Shown here: one piece after another, positions 26,306 to 35,288 of the stretch
How positions within the stretch are numbered: the stretch's first letter is position 1
Layout of the letters: every line of letters begins with the position of its first letter
Source: Streptomyces sp. NRRL F-6676
Lineage (GTDB): Bacteria; Actinomycetota; Actinomycetes; Streptomycetales; Streptomycetaceae
Assembly: GCF_000725625.1 (NCBI RefSeq)
Contig: NZ_JOHS01000047.1
Location: forward strand, 1-64,000
Length of the DNA: 64,000 nt
Direction of reading: 5' to 3'
Program-made: the position numbers and the translations under genes
Notes under the pieces: generated by a model
The model's database searches: none
What the model saw: only the letters and a program-made list of their open reading frames with translations
What the model was told of the DNA's origin: nothing

Positions 26306-26350
26306 CGCCCCAGTCTCGCAAACCCCGCGCGCACTCCTCGAACGAGTTAC

Positions 26351-26360
26351 GTGACGTCAC
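26351..26360. promoter_or_regulatory. 10-bp palindrome in the miaA upstream region
   Basis: GTGACGTCAC is a perfect palindrome in the 183-bp gap between divergent miaA and the acidic-protein gene. It could bind a dimeric regulator. There is no further support. Confidence 0.3.
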
Positions 26361-26488
26361 CTGTGCGGGGTCGTTGCCCGGAGCGGGGTTCCGGCCGCCG
26401 TTCGCGAGCGCCGGCGTTCCGGGTGACGCGAAGAGGCGCACCGGAGCCACGCGGGATTTCGCCCGCACGAGTACCGTATGGAGTGGAT

Positions 26489-26992
26489 ATGGGTGTTTTT
26501 GCGCGACTTTTCCGGAAGTCGAAGGTTGTCGAGTCCTCGGTGCCGTCGGAGGGCGACGAGTCCTCGGAGACTGCGACGCCCTCGGATGCCGGGGAGTCCG
26601 CGACGACCGAGGAGTCCCCGGTAGTCGCCGAGGTCTCGACGGTTTCAGAGGTCTCAGGGGTCTCAGGGGTCTCGGAGGCCTCGGAGGCCTCGGAGGTCTC
26701 GGAGGTCTCAGAAGTTGCGGAGTCCTCCGAACCCGCCGAGGACTCCGGGCTCTCCGAGTCGTCCGACTCCGCGCGGGATGCGGAGTCCTCCGAGGGCCGC
26801 GAGACCGCGGGGGCGGACGTCGGGGACTCCGCGACGGCGGATGCCGGCGCCCGCGCCGACGAGGTGAAGGACGCGGCGGACGACCAGACCGCCGACGCTG
26901 TCCCCGCCGCCCGCGAGCACGCGGCGATTCCGGGGCAGCAGTCCGCCGGACGGACCGCCGACGAGGAGGCCGGCGAGAGCGCCCGCACATGA
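26489..26992 (+). CDS. Acidic Ser/Glu/Val-repeat protein of unknown function
   Basis: A 167-residue protein. A short amphipathic basic start (MGVFARLFRKSKVVES) is followed by highly acidic Ser-Glu sequence with SEV, SEA and SGV triplet repeats (about 50-75), encoded by 9-bp DNA repeats at about 26645-26720. It has no membrane segment or known domain. The basic head could be a membrane- or partner-binding helix with an intrinsically disordered acidic tail. ATG at 26489 has GGAG 5 bp upstream. It is 25 bp ahead of an MT0933-type small protein gene and probably forms a two-gene operon with it. Confidence 0.72.
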   Translation: MGVFARLFRKSKVVESSVPSEGDESSETATPSDAGESATTEESPVVAEVSTVSEVSGVSGVSEASEASEVSEVSEVAESSEPAEDSGLSESSDSARDAESSEGRETAGADVGDSATADAGARADEVKDAADDQTADAVPAAREHAAIPGQQSAGRTADEEAGESART

Positions 26993-27017
26993 CGGTCCCG
27001 CGAGGGGAAGGTGCACC

Positions 27018-27269
27018 ATGGGTCTGCTCGACAACGTGAAGGCCAGGCTGGGCCCGGCCAAGGACAAGGTCTCGGACCTCGCCGATCAGCACGGGGACAG
27101 GATCGGGCGGGGGATCGACAAGGCGGCGCGGGTCGTCGACGAGAGGACCGGGGGCAAGTACCGGGACCGGATTCGGACGGGGTCGGGGAAGGCGAAGGAT
27201 GCGGTGGGGCGGCTCGGCCACCGTGGGGCCGACGGCGGGGGTGGGGCGGCTCCGCCGCCGGTCTCTTGA
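27018..27269 (+). CDS. Small MT0933/Rv0909-like family protein (annotated antitoxin family)
   Basis: An 83-residue basic-helical protein, MGLLDNVKARLGPAKDKVSD..., containing the GLLDKxKxLxxxHxDxVxxGIDKAxxxVDxxTGGKY pattern, here VDERTGGKYRDRI. Members are often annotated as antitoxins after M. tuberculosis MT0933/Rv0909, but no toxin gene is adjacent. The upstream neighbour, an acidic repeat protein, is not a recognisable toxin. The ATG at 27018 is preceded by GGGGAAGG. The tail is Gly/Ala/Pro-rich. It is probably co-expressed with the upstream gene. The function is uncertain. Confidence 0.75.
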   Translation: MGLLDNVKARLGPAKDKVSDLADQHGDRIGRGIDKAARVVDERTGGKYRDRIRTGSGKAKDAVGRLGHRGADGGGGAAPPPVS

Positions 27270-27284
27270 GCGGTGGGGTGCTGT

Positions 27285-27447
27285 GGGGGTTCTCGCCCCC
27301 GCCGCCCCTCCCCCGAGCTCTCCGCTTCGCTCGAGCAGGGGGCGCCCCGATCGTCCCCGGGGGCTCCGGGGGCTCCGGCCCCGGACGCTCGAAGATGCGC
27401 CCACGCGGCGGAGCCGCACATCGGCACCGCCCCGCGCCCCTATCGCC
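27285..27447 (+). repeat. Dispersed GC-rich intergenic repeat, copy D
   Basis: Begins GTTCTCGCCCCCGCCGCCCC, followed by GAGCTCTCCGCTTCGCTCGAGC and GGGGGCTCCGGGGGCTCC. It ends with GCGGCGGAGCCGC and CCGCCCCGCGCCCCT immediately before the stop of the convergent LigB-like gene. Confidence 0.68.
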
Positions 27448-28161
27448 TCATGACCACGTTGCCGTCATATAGCCCACCCCGTACGGGGCCTCCGCGTACA
27501 GCAAGGCGCCCGTGAGGTCGGTCGAGGTGGCCGCGCCTGCCAGGACCTGCCAGGGGGCGCGGCCGGAGGCCTTCAGGGTGCGGGCCAGGTCGGGGTCGAG
27601 TGCCATGAGGGCGGCCGGGTCCGCCGTGCCGAGTGCCTCGGCGGCCCGGGCGTCGAAGGGCTCGGCCCGTTCGTCGAGGTAGCCCGGCGCCTTGAGGGAC
27701 CGGCAGGCGCTGCCGTCGCCCATCACCAGCAGGGCCACCCGGTCGGCTCGCGCGGCGAGGTCCCGGCCCGCCTCCGCACACCGTTCGGGCTCCAGCGGTT
27801 CACCCACGCCCAGTCCCTCGACCGGGGCGCCGGACCAGCCGTCGCGCTCCAGCAGCCACGCCGCCACGGCCAGCGAGGGCGGCAGCGCGCCCTCGGACGC
27901 GGTGCCGGGGTCCCGGCCGAGCCGGACGTCCAGGTCCACGCCGAAACCGCGGAACGAGCCGGGCGTGCCCTCCGGGTGCGGGCCTCGGCCGGGCCGCTCG
28001 GCCGGTCCGACGACGACGAGCAGGTCGGGGCGGGCCGCGGCGAGGACGCCGAGGGCGTCCGCGCACGCGGCACGCGCGGCGTCCAGCTCGGGCGCGGCGC
28101 CCCGCGCCACCTCCGGCACCAGCAGGGGCGGACAGGGGCAGACGGCTGCGGCGACAAGCAT
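27448..28161 (-). CDS. Class III extradiol dioxygenase (LigB)-like protein lacking expected metal ligands
   Basis: A 237-residue protein with the overall LigB-like pattern: N-terminal PPLLVPEVARG, central VVVGPAE and LLVMGDGSA, and C-terminal PYGVGYMTA. True extradiol enzymes have histidines at the N-terminal HPP-like position and in the central SGDLSH-like segment. Here these read VCPCPPLL and MGDGSACR, with no His. A ring-cleaving iron enzyme is therefore unlikely, and a binding or scaffold role is possible. It lies 69 bp after miaB on the same strand and may be the last gene of its transcript. The start ATG at 28161 has no strong ribosome site. Confidence 0.72.
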   Translation of the reverse strand: MLVAAAVCPCPPLLVPEVARGAAPELDAARAACADALGVLAAARPDLLVVVGPAERPGRGPHPEGTPGSFRGFGVDLDVRLGRDPGTASEGALPPSLAVAAWLLERDGWSGAPVEGLGVGEPLEPERCAEAGRDLAARADRVALLVMGDGSACRSLKAPGYLDERAEPFDARAAEALGTADPAALMALDPDLARTLKASGRAPWQVLAGAATSTDLTGALLYAEAPYGVGYMTATWS

Positions 28162-28230
28162 GATCGGCAGCCTAACGCCGTCCCACGGCCCGCCGCCCGC
28201 GCCTTTCCGGCTGTCGCGCCCCGGCGCGGA

Positions 28231-29760
28231 TCAGTCGCAGCCGCACCCGCTCGCCACGGCCGGCAGCGGCTCCGGCACGCCGATCTTCGGCAGGCCGAGC
28301 AGGACGCCGCTCTGCCTCTTCTCCTGCTCCCGGGCGTTGCGCGCCGCCCAGGCGTCCCCCGCGCGCGTGCGGCGCACGCCGAGCACGGCGCCCTCGGCGA
28401 GCAGGTGGTGCGGGGCGGCGTAGGTGACCTCGACGGTGACCATGTCGCCGGGGCGGACCTCCTGCTCCGGCTTGGTGAAGTGCACCAGGCGGTTGTCGGG
28501 GGCGCGGCCGGAGAGGCGGTGGGTGGCGCCGTCCTTGCGGCCCTCGCCCTCGGCGACCATCAGCTCCAGGGTGCGGCCGACCTGCTTCTTGTTCTCCTCC
28601 CAGGAGATCTCCTCCTGGAGGGCGACGAGCCGCTCGTAGCGCGCCTGGACGACCTCCTTGGGGATCTGGTTCTCCATGGTGGCCGCCGGCGTTCCGGGCC
28701 GCTTGGAGTACTGGAAGGTGAACGCCTGTGCGAACCGGGCCTCGCGCACCACGTGCAGGGTCTGCTCGAAGTCCTCCTCGGTCTCCCCGGGGAAGCCGAC
28801 GATGATGTCCGTGGTGATCGCGGCGTGCGGGATGGCGGCGCGCACCTTCTCGATGATCCCGAGGTAGCGCTCCTGGCGGTAGGAGCGGCGCATCGCCTTC
28901 AGGACGGGGTCGGAGCCGGATTGCAGCGGCATGTGGAGCTGCGGCATGACGTTCGGCGTCGCGGCCATCGCCTCGATGACGTCGTCGGTGAAGTCGCGCG
29001 GGTGGGGCGAGGTGAAGCGGACCCGCTCCAGGCCCTCGACCTGGCCGCAGGCGCGCAGCAGCTTGCTGAACGCCTCGCGGTCGCCGATGTCGGAGCCGTA
29101 CGCGTTGACGTTCTGCCCGAGCAGGGTGATCTCGGAGACGCCCTCGGCGACCAGGGCCTCGACCTCGGCGAGGATGTCGCCGGGGCGGCGGTCCTTCTCC
29201 TTGCCGCGCAGCGCCGGGACGATGCAGAACGTGCACGTGTTGTTGCAGCCCACGGAGATCGAGACCCAGGCGGCGTAGGCGCTCTCGCGCCGGGTCGGCA
29301 GCGTGGAGGGGAACGCCTCCAGCGACTCGGCGATCTCGACCTGCGCCTCCTCCTGCACGCGGGCGCGCTCCAGGAGGACCGGCAGCTTGCCGATGTTGTG
29401 CGTGCCGAAGACGACGTCGACCCAGGGCGCCTTCTTGACGATGGTGTCGCGGTCCTTCTGCGCCAGGCATCCGCCGACGGCGATCTGCATCCCGGGGCGC
29501 GAGGCCTTCTTGGGGGCGAGGCGGCCGAGGTTGCCGTAGAGGCGGTTGTCGGCGTTCTCGCGGACGGCGCAGGTGTTGAAGACGACGACGTCCGCGTCGC
29601 CGTCGGAGCCCTCGGGGGCCCGTACGTACCCGGCGCCCTCCAGCAGCCCGGAGAGCCGTTCGGAGTCATGGACGTTCATCTGGCACCCATAGGTGCGGAT
29701 TTCGTAGCTCTTGGGTGCGGGAACGTCCACTGCCGGGCTCCGGTCGCTGCTGCTGGTCAT
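28231..29760 (-). CDS. miaB: tRNA-2-methylthio-N6-dimethylallyladenosine synthase
   Basis: A radical-SAM methylthiotransferase that adds a methylthio group at C2 of i6A37 in tRNA. The protein has 509 residues. The UPF0004 domain (about 18-130) has cysteines in YGCQMN, NTCAVRE and GGCLAQ for the auxiliary cluster. The radical-SAM core has [12 protein letters not shown] (about 165-176), and a TRAM domain lies at about 390-455. The C-terminus ends SGCGCD, a small cysteine tail typical of actinobacteria. The ATG at 29760 has GGAGGGC directly upstream. It uses the product of MiaA encoded nearby. It is a paralogue of rimO at 56093-57565. Confidence 0.96.
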   Translation of the reverse strand: MTSSSDRSPAVDVPAPKSYEIRTYGCQMNVHDSERLSGLLEGAGYVRAPEGSDGDADVVVFNTCAVRENADNRLYGNLGRLAPKKASRPGMQIAVGGCLAQKDRDTIVKKAPWVDVVFGTHNIGKLPVLLERARVQEEAQVEIAESLEAFPSTLPTRRESAYAAWVSISVGCNNTCTFCIVPALRGKEKDRRPGDILAEVEALVAEGVSEITLLGQNVNAYGSDIGDREAFSKLLRACGQVEGLERVRFTSPHPRDFTDDVIEAMAATPNVMPQLHMPLQSGSDPVLKAMRRSYRQERYLGIIEKVRAAIPHAAITTDIIVGFPGETEEDFEQTLHVVREARFAQAFTFQYSKRPGTPAATMENQIPKEVVQARYERLVALQEEISWEENKKQVGRTLELMVAEGEGRKDGATHRLSGRAPDNRLVHFTKPEQEVRPGDMVTVEVTYAAPHHLLAEGAVLGVRRTRAGDAWAARNAREQEKRQSGVLLGLPKIGVPEPLPAVASGCGCD

Positions 29761-29874
29761 GCCCTCCAGGGTAGGCCGTCCCGCGACCGCCCCCGGGGGC
29801 GCCCGGAAGCGTCCGGGGGCGTCCGGGAGGACCGCCCTGGCCGTGGCGGCCCTCCTGCTGGCAGGATCGCGCGC

Positions 29875-30873
29875 ATGGTCACAGGTCTCGCCGGGGTCGG
29901 CCGGCGCCGGATGCTGTACGCGGCGGCGGCCGTGCTCGTCGTGCTCGGGCTGCTGTTGTGGTGGCTGCTGCCGCTGGGCGGGACGTCGCCCAGCGGGACG
30001 ATCAGCCTCAGTACGGGCACGCCCACCGGCGTCTACCAGAAGTACGGCGTCCTCCTGCAACGCGAGGTCGCCCAGCAGATGCCGCAGCTGGACGTGCGCC
30101 TGGTGAACAGCGACGGGTCGCAGGCGAACGTCCGCCGGGTGGCCACCGGGAAGGCGGACTTCACCATCGCCGCGGCCGACGCCGTCGAGGCGTACACGCT
30201 CGCGAACCGGGAGGGCGCGGACACGCTGCGCGGCTGCGCACGTCTGTACGACGACTATGTGCACCTCGTCGTGGCGCGCTCCTCGGACATACGCTCGGTG
30301 GCCGACCTCAAGGGGCACAGCGTCGCGGTCGGGGAGGCCGGATCCGGGGTGCGGCTGATAGCGGACCATGTGCTGGCCGCGGCGGGGCTCGATCCGCAGG
30401 ACGACGTCACTCCGCTGCCCCAGGGCATCGGTGACGCGCCCCGACTGCTGGAGCAGCACCGGATCGACGCGTTCTTCTGGTCGGGCGGGCTGCCCACCGC
30501 GACGCTCACCCAGCTTTCGCAGCGCTTCCCGGTGCGGCTGGTGCCGATCGGCACCGATCTGGTGCGCAAGCTGCACGCCCAGGGCGGCGCCTCCCGCTAC
30601 TACCGGGCGGCGGTGATGCCGGCCGACGCCTACCCCGACGCCCAGCACGGCAACGCGGTACCCACCCTCGCGGTGGCGAACCTGCTGGTGACCCGGGCGA
30701 GCTCGGGCGCGGACCTGACCGAGCAGCTGACCCGTACGGTGATCGACAGCCGGGACCGCATCGGGCGCAAGGTGCACGCGGCGCAGCGGGTGGACCTGCG
30801 CACCGCGATCTACACGGATCCGCTCCCGCTGCACGAGGGCGCACGCCGGTACTACCGGTCCGTGAAGCCGTAG
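29875..30873 (+). CDS. Membrane-anchored TAXI-family solute-binding protein
   Basis: A 332-residue extracytoplasmic binding protein. One N-terminal membrane helix (about 14-33, [20 protein letters not shown]) anchors it; no lipobox is seen. The TAXI domain starts [20 protein letters not shown], a family hallmark, with two lobes joined around [19 protein letters not shown] proteins normally feed TRAP transporters, but no TRAP permease gene lies in the window. It converges on a two-component system (30932-33043), so a role as ligand sensor for that kinase is a reasonable inference. The start ATG at 29875 has GCAGGA 9 bp upstream. It is divergent from miaB. Confidence 0.85.
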   Translation: MVTGLAGVGRRRMLYAAAAVLVVLGLLLWWLLPLGGTSPSGTISLSTGTPTGVYQKYGVLLQREVAQQMPQLDVRLVNSDGSQANVRRVATGKADFTIAAADAVEAYTLANREGADTLRGCARLYDDYVHLVVARSSDIRSVADLKGHSVAVGEAGSGVRLIADHVLAAAGLDPQDDVTPLPQGIGDAPRLLEQHRIDAFFWSGGLPTATLTQLSQRFPVRLVPIGTDLVRKLHAQGGASRYYRAAVMPADAYPDAQHGNAVPTLAVANLLVTRASSGADLTEQLTRTVIDSRDRIGRKVHAAQRVDLRTAIYTDPLPLHEGARRYYRSVKP

Positions 30874-30931
30874 GCCCCCCCCAGAACCCCAGACCTCAGG
30901 CCCCCAGCCCCCCAGGACCCCCCGACGGCTT

Positions 30932-32347
30932 TCACGCCCCCCGCGGCACCGACGTCCGCGGCACCGTCACCGTCACCGTCAGGCCGTGCGGGGCGTGGTG
31001 CGCGTACGCGATGGTGCCGCCGCCGGCCGCGAGCAGGGCCCGGCAGATGGACAGGCCGAGTCCGGAGCCCTTGATGTTCTGGTGGGCGGTGCTGCGCCAG
31101 AAGCGGTCGCCGATCCGGGCGAGTTCCTCATCGGTGAGGCCGGGTCCGAGGTCGTTGACGACGATGCTCGCACTCTCGCCCCCGGCGGCCACCTCCACCT
31201 CCACGCGCTCCCCCGCGGGGGTGAACTTGAGCGCGTTGTCGATGACGGCGTCCAGCGCGCTGGACAGGGCCACCGGGTCGGCCCAGGCCGTGGTGGCCGG
31301 GCACTGTCCCTCCAGGAGCACGCCCTTGTCGGCGGCGACCGGTCCCCAGGCGGCGACGCGCTCGGCGGCCAGCGCCCCGATGTCGGTGAGCCGCAGCTGG
31401 GTCTCGGCGTGCTCGGCGAGCGCCAGGTCCAGCAGGTCGTCGAGCACCTGTGCGAGGCGTTTGCCCTCGGTGCGGACGGAGGCGATCTCCTCGTTGCCCT
31501 CGGGCAGTTCCAGGGCGAGCAGTTCGATGCGCAGCAGGAGCGCCGAGAGGGGGTTGCGCAGCTGGTGGGAGGCGTCGGCGACGAAGGCGCGCTGCTGCTC
31601 CAGCACGTCCTCGACGTTGTCGGCCATCTCGTTGAACGAGCGGGCCAGACGCTGGAGTTCCGGGGGTCCGCCGGCCGCCGCGACCCGGGACTTCAGCCGT
31701 CCGGTGGCGATGTCGTGGGTGGTGGCGTCGAGGATCCGTACGGGCCGCAGCACCCAGCCGGTCAGCCGGAGCGCGGCGCCGACGGCGAGCAGCATGGCGG
31801 CGACCTCGCCGGCGGCGAGCACCACCCAGCCGTGCAGGATCCGGGAGCGCATCTGCCCGGTGGGCGAGTCGGTGACGACGACCGCGACGACGTCGCCGTC
31901 CCGGATGACCGGGGAGGCCACGAAGAGGGAGCTGTGCTGCCAGGGCCAGACCTGCTGGGGATCGTGGCTGCGGCGCCCGGCGAGGGCCTCGTCGAAGGCG
32001 GCGCGGCCCTCGCCCTCCTCGGGCACCCGCCAGTTGCCGGGGGCCCGCGCCATGGGGCACTCGTCGCGGTAGAAGACGCCGGCCCGGATGCCGTACACCC
32101 CGTGGTAGGTGGTGAGTTCCTTCTGGAGGGTGGCGCCGCGCTCGTCGCTGTCGGCGAGCGCGGCGCAGCCGGCGGGCCGGTCGGTGACGAACTGGGCGAG
32201 CGAGGCGAAGCGCGCGGTGTCGTCGATCCGGTCGACGACGACCTTCTGCTGTTCCCCGGCGGCCAGGCTGACCGCGAGCGGGACGCCGAGCGCGAGCAGG
32301 ACCGCCGCCATGAGGACGATGAGCAGCGGCAGGAGACGTGCGTGCAC
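30932..32347 (-). CDS. Sensor histidine kinase
   Basis: A 471-residue membrane kinase. TM1 (about 5-29) and TM2 (about 172-197) bracket a 140-residue extracellular sensor region with three cysteines (C61, C97 and neighbours in DECPMA). A HAMP segment (about 198-250) leads to the HisKA box with His261 in [11 protein letters not shown]. The ATPase domain shows N-box DNALKFTP, G1 NDLGPGL, F-box RFWRS and G2 GSGLGLSI. The start is GTG at 32347, 9 bp after the stop of the regulator gene, so the two are translated from one mRNA. Its signal is unknown. The convergent TAXI binding-protein gene is a candidate partner. Confidence 0.93.
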   Translation of the reverse strand: MHARLLPLLIVLMAAVLLALGVPLAVSLAAGEQQKVVVDRIDDTARFASLAQFVTDRPAGCAALADSDERGATLQKELTTYHGVYGIRAGVFYRDECPMARAPGNWRVPEEGEGRAAFDEALAGRRSHDPQQVWPWQHSSLFVASPVIRDGDVVAVVVTDSPTGQMRSRILHGWVVLAAGEVAAMLLAVGAALRLTGWVLRPVRILDATTHDIATGRLKSRVAAAGGPPELQRLARSFNEMADNVEDVLEQQRAFVADASHQLRNPLSALLLRIELLALELPEGNEEIASVRTEGKRLAQVLDDLLDLALAEHAETQLRLTDIGALAAERVAAWGPVAADKGVLLEGQCPATTAWADPVALSSALDAVIDNALKFTPAGERVEVEVAAGGESASIVVNDLGPGLTDEELARIGDRFWRSTAHQNIKGSGLGLSICRALLAAGGGTIAYAHHAPHGLTVTVTVPRTSVPRGA

Positions 32348-32356
32348 GCGGCCCCG

Positions 32357-33043
32357 CTAGGCGGCCGGGGCGACGAGCCGGTACCCGACGCCGCGCACGG
32401 TCTCGATCAGCGCGGGCATGCGCAGTTTGGAGCGCAGCGAGGCGACGTGCACCTCCAGGGTGCGCCCGGTCCCCTCCCAGCTCGTCCGCCACACCTCGCT
32501 GATGATCTGCTCGCGGCGGAAGACCACGCCGGGGCGCTGGGCGAGCAGTGCGAGCAGGTCGAATTCCTTGCGGGTGAGCTGGACCACCGTGCCGTCCACG
32601 CGCACCTGGCGGGTGGGCAGCTCGATGTGGACGGCGCCGAGGCGCAGCGCGGTCTCGACGGCGCCGGTGTCGTCCACGTGCGGGGTGCGCCGGCTGACGG
32701 CGTGGATGCGGGCGAGGAGTTCGCCGGTGTCGTACGGCTTGACCACGTAGTCGTCGGCGCCGAGGTTGAGGCCGTGGATGCGGGAACGCACGTCGGAACG
32801 GGCGGTCACCATGATCACGGGGGTGCTGGTGCGCTTGCGGATCTTGCCGCACACCTCGTAGCCGTCCTGGTCGGGCAGGCCCAGGTCGAGCAGGACCACG
32901 TCGAAGCCGGCCGCCTCCGGGACGAGGGCGCGCAGGGCCTCCTCGCCGCTGCGGGCGTGGGTGACCTCGAAGCCGTGCCGGGCCAGTACGGCGGACAGGG
33001 CGGCGGCCACGTGGTTGTCGTCCTCGACGAGGAGCAGTCTCAT
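32357..33043 (-). CDS. OmpR/PhoB-type response regulator
   Basis: A 228-residue regulator. The receiver domain (1-118) has acidic pocket Asp8/Asp9, phospho-acceptor Asp53 in VLLDLGLPD and Lys102 in VVKPYD. The C-terminal winged helix (about 130-225) has VQLTRKEFDLLALL and ETVRGVGYRL. Its kinase partner follows 9 bp downstream. The ATG at 33043 has GGAGGG 10 bp upstream; the frame extends upstream but lacks similarity. It is divergent from gluA. Target genes are unknown; adjacent gluABCD and the TAXI gene are candidates by position only. Confidence 0.94.
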   Translation of the reverse strand: MRLLLVEDDNHVAAALSAVLARHGFEVTHARSGEEALRALVPEAAGFDVVLLDLGLPDQDGYEVCGKIRKRTSTPVIMVTARSDVRSRIHGLNLGADDYVVKPYDTGELLARIHAVSRRTPHVDDTGAVETALRLGAVHIELPTRQVRVDGTVVQLTRKEFDLLALLAQRPGVVFRREQIISEVWRTSWEGTGRTLEVHVASLRSKLRMPALIETVRGVGYRLVAPAA

Positions 33044-33374
33044 CCGGCGGCGCCCTCCGGTCCTCGGTGGTCTTGCGGCTGCGGCTAGAGTGGTAGCACA
33101 CGCGTGCGGACGCGCGTACCGGGTGGTCACGCGGACACCGGGGGCGTTCCGCGTGCACATGGCAGTGACGCCGATGAAGCAGGACGCCGTCAAGAGAGAT
33201 CGGGTTGCGAGCGGTTTCTGTTATCCACCCGGTACGGGTTCCGGACGCTTCTATGACGGCACGCGTCCGGACGATATCCGATCGTGATGCTCAACCTTCC
33301 CTCAGATGTGCTGACGGTCACTTTGACGGCTGATTACTGTCCTCCGAAACCGAGGAGGACGGAGCCAGTCAGCA
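33044..33374. other. Divergent region between response regulator gene and gluA
   Basis: This 331-bp non-coding region includes an 8-bp inverted repeat CCGGACGC-N14-GCGTCCGG at 33241-33270, about 105 bp before gluA, and GGAGGACGGAG ahead of the gluA ATG. A promoter is expected here for gluABCD, but none could be fixed by eye. Confidence 0.5.
33241..33270. promoter_or_regulatory. Inverted repeat upstream of gluA, candidate operator
   Basis: CCGGACGC (33241-33248) and GCGTCCGG (33263-33270) are perfect complements separated by 14 bp. Confidence 0.4.
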
Positions 33375-34151
33375 ATGACCGAAGTAGCAGTTGCCAAGAA
33401 CAGTACGGCCTCGACCAGTGATCTTGTGGTCCTGAAGAGCGTCAACAAGCACTTCGGCGCCCTGCATGTGCTCCAGGACATCGAACTGACCATCACCCGC
33501 GGCGAGGTCGTCGTGGTGATCGGGCCCTCCGGGTCCGGCAAGTCGACCCTGTGCCGCACCATCAACCGCCTGGAGACCATCGACTCCGGCGAGATCAGCA
33601 TCGACGGCAAGCCGCTGCCCCAGGAGGGGCGGGAGCTGGCCCGGCTGCGCGCCGACGTGGGCATGGTCTTCCAGTCGTTCAACCTCTTCGCGCACAAGAC
33701 GGTGCTGGAGAACGTGACCCTGGGCCAGCTCAAGGTCCGCAGGACGGACAAGAAGCAGGCCGAGGAGAAGGCGCGCGCCCTGCTCGACCGCGTCGGCGTC
33801 GGCACCCAGGCGGACAAGTACCCCGCACAGCTCTCCGGCGGTCAGCAGCAGCGCGTCGCCATCGCCCGGGCGCTGGCCATGGACCCCAAGGTCATGCTGT
33901 TCGACGAGCCGACCTCGGCGCTCGACCCCGAGATGATCAACGAGGTCCTCGAGGTCATGCAGCAGCTGGCGCAGGAGGGCATGACGATGGTCGTCGTCAC
34001 CCACGAGATGGGCTTCGCGCGCTCGGCCGCCAACCGTGTGGTGTTCATGGCGGACGGCCGGATCGTCGAAGAGGCGACCCCGGACCAGTTCTTCAGCAAC
34101 CCGCGCAGCGACCGGGCCAAGGACTTCCTGTCCAAGATCCTGCACCACTGA
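33375..34151 (+). CDS. gluA: Glutamate ABC transporter ATP-binding protein
   Basis: A 258-residue ATPase of the polar-amino-acid importer family that energises glutamate uptake. Walker A is GPSGSGKST (50-58), the Q-loop lies in VFQSFNLF, the signature is LSGGQQQR (153-160), Walker B is VMLFDEP (173-179) and the H-loop is VTHEMGF. It is first in gluABCD, the gene order of the Corynebacterium and Streptomyces glutamate systems. The start ATG at 33375 has GGAG 11 bp upstream, with GAGGAGG further back. The 156 bp to gluB hold no obvious hairpin. Confidence 0.94.
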   Translation: MTEVAVAKNSTASTSDLVVLKSVNKHFGALHVLQDIELTITRGEVVVVIGPSGSGKSTLCRTINRLETIDSGEISIDGKPLPQEGRELARLRADVGMVFQSFNLFAHKTVLENVTLGQLKVRRTDKKQAEEKARALLDRVGVGTQADKYPAQLSGGQQQRVAIARALAMDPKVMLFDEPTSALDPEMINEVLEVMQQLAQEGMTMVVVTHEMGFARSAANRVVFMADGRIVEEATPDQFFSNPRSDRAKDFLSKILHH

Positions 34152-34307
34152 CCCCCGCCGGCCCTCGCGGCCGGACCCCCCCCGGCCCCCCGCGGCCGGA
34201 TCCCCTCGCACGCACAGACTTCCGTACCGGCACCCGCACGCACGGGGCGCGCCGCACACGCACCGCCGGCCTCGGCACACCGCTTTCACGAGTCAAAGGA
34301 CGCAGAC

Positions 34308-35144
34308 ATGAACCTCCGCAAGATCACCGCCGCCTCGGCCGCCGTGCTCGCCCTCGCCGTGACCGCCACCGCCTGCGGTTCGGACGACAAGGACAGCGGG
34401 TCCTCGGGCGGCGGTGACAAGATCACCGTCGGCATCAAGTTCGACCAGCCCGGCCTCGGCCTGAAGAACCCGGACGGCAGCTTCTCCGGCTTCGACGTCG
34501 ACGTCGCGACGTACGTGGCCAAGCAGCTCGGCTACGACGCCAAGAACATCGAATGGAAGGAAACTCCGAGCGCCGACCGTGAGAACGCTTTGCAGCGCGG
34601 AGATGTCGACTACATCGTCGCCTCCTACTCGATCACCGACGAGCGCAAGGAGAAGGTCGACTTCGCCGGCCCGTACCTGCTCGCCCACCAGGACCTGCTG
34701 ATCCGCGCCGACGACAACATCGCCAAGGGCGCCGACCTCAACGGCAAGAAGCTGTGTTCGGTCACCGGTTCGACCTCGGCGCAGAACGTCCAGAAGAGCA
34801 TCGCGCCCAAGGCCCAGCTCAAGAAGTACGGCACGTACTCCGAGTGCCTCGACGGACTGACCAGCGGTGCCGTCGACGCCGTGACCACCGACGACTCGAT
34901 CCTCGCGGGCTACGCCTCGCAGGACCAGTACAAGGGCAAAGTCAAGCTGGCCGGCCTCAAGCTCAGCAACGAGAACTACGGCATCGGTGTCAAGAAGGGC
35001 GACACCAAGATGACGGACAAGATCAACAAGGCCCTCGAGAAGATGGCGTCGGACGGTTCCTGGGACAAGGCCGTCAAGACCAACTTCGGCCCGGCGAACT
35101 ACAAGAACGAGCCGGCCCCGAAGATCGGCAACATCGTCAAGTAG
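34308..35144 (+). CDS. gluB: Glutamate-binding lipoprotein
   Basis: A 278-residue substrate-binding protein that captures glutamate outside the membrane. The signal sequence ends VTATACGS, giving lipid-anchored Cys23. The family 3 solute-binding fold follows, with GFDVDVATYVAKQLGY, the ligand loops SADRENALQRGDVDYIVASY and KLCSVTGSTS, and two further cysteines (KKLCSV, SECLDG) likely disulfide-bonded. The ATG at 34308 has AAAGGA 7 bp upstream. A strong hairpin just downstream (35215-35251) may raise binding-protein levels over permease levels. Confidence 0.94.
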   Translation: MNLRKITAASAAVLALAVTATACGSDDKDSGSSGGGDKITVGIKFDQPGLGLKNPDGSFSGFDVDVATYVAKQLGYDAKNIEWKETPSADRENALQRGDVDYIVASYSITDERKEKVDFAGPYLLAHQDLLIRADDNIAKGADLNGKKLCSVTGSTSAQNVQKSIAPKAQLKKYGTYSECLDGLTSGAVDAVTTDDSILAGYASQDQYKGKVKLAGLKLSNENYGIGVKKGDTKMTDKINKALEKMASDGSWDKAVKTNFGPANYKNEPAPKIGNIVK

Positions 35145-35214
35145 GCGCACGCCCTGCACCAGACCGGTACGGCGAGCAGGCCCGAGTCACGACGGCAGGT
35201 GAGCCCGTACGCAT

Positions 35215-35251
35215 GATGTGCCGCGCCCCGAGCGCGCGGGCGCGGCACATC
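35215..35251 (+). terminator. Strong intercistronic hairpin between gluB and gluC
   Basis: A perfect 14-bp stem, GATGTGCCGCGCCC / GGGCGCGGCACATC, with a 9-nt loop lies 70 bp after gluB and 37 bp before gluC, without a T-run. Such hairpins downstream of binding-protein genes act as partial terminators or 3' stabilisers. Which applies here cannot be told. Confidence 0.75.
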
Positions 35252-35288
35252 CCGACATCCCTCGGCACTCGTGGAAGCGCGGGAGATC

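Noticed and set aside
27018..27269. Toxin-antitoxin module
   Set aside because: Only the MT0933-type 'antitoxin' is recognisable. The partner gene is an acidic repeat protein with no toxin features, so a TA module is not claimed.
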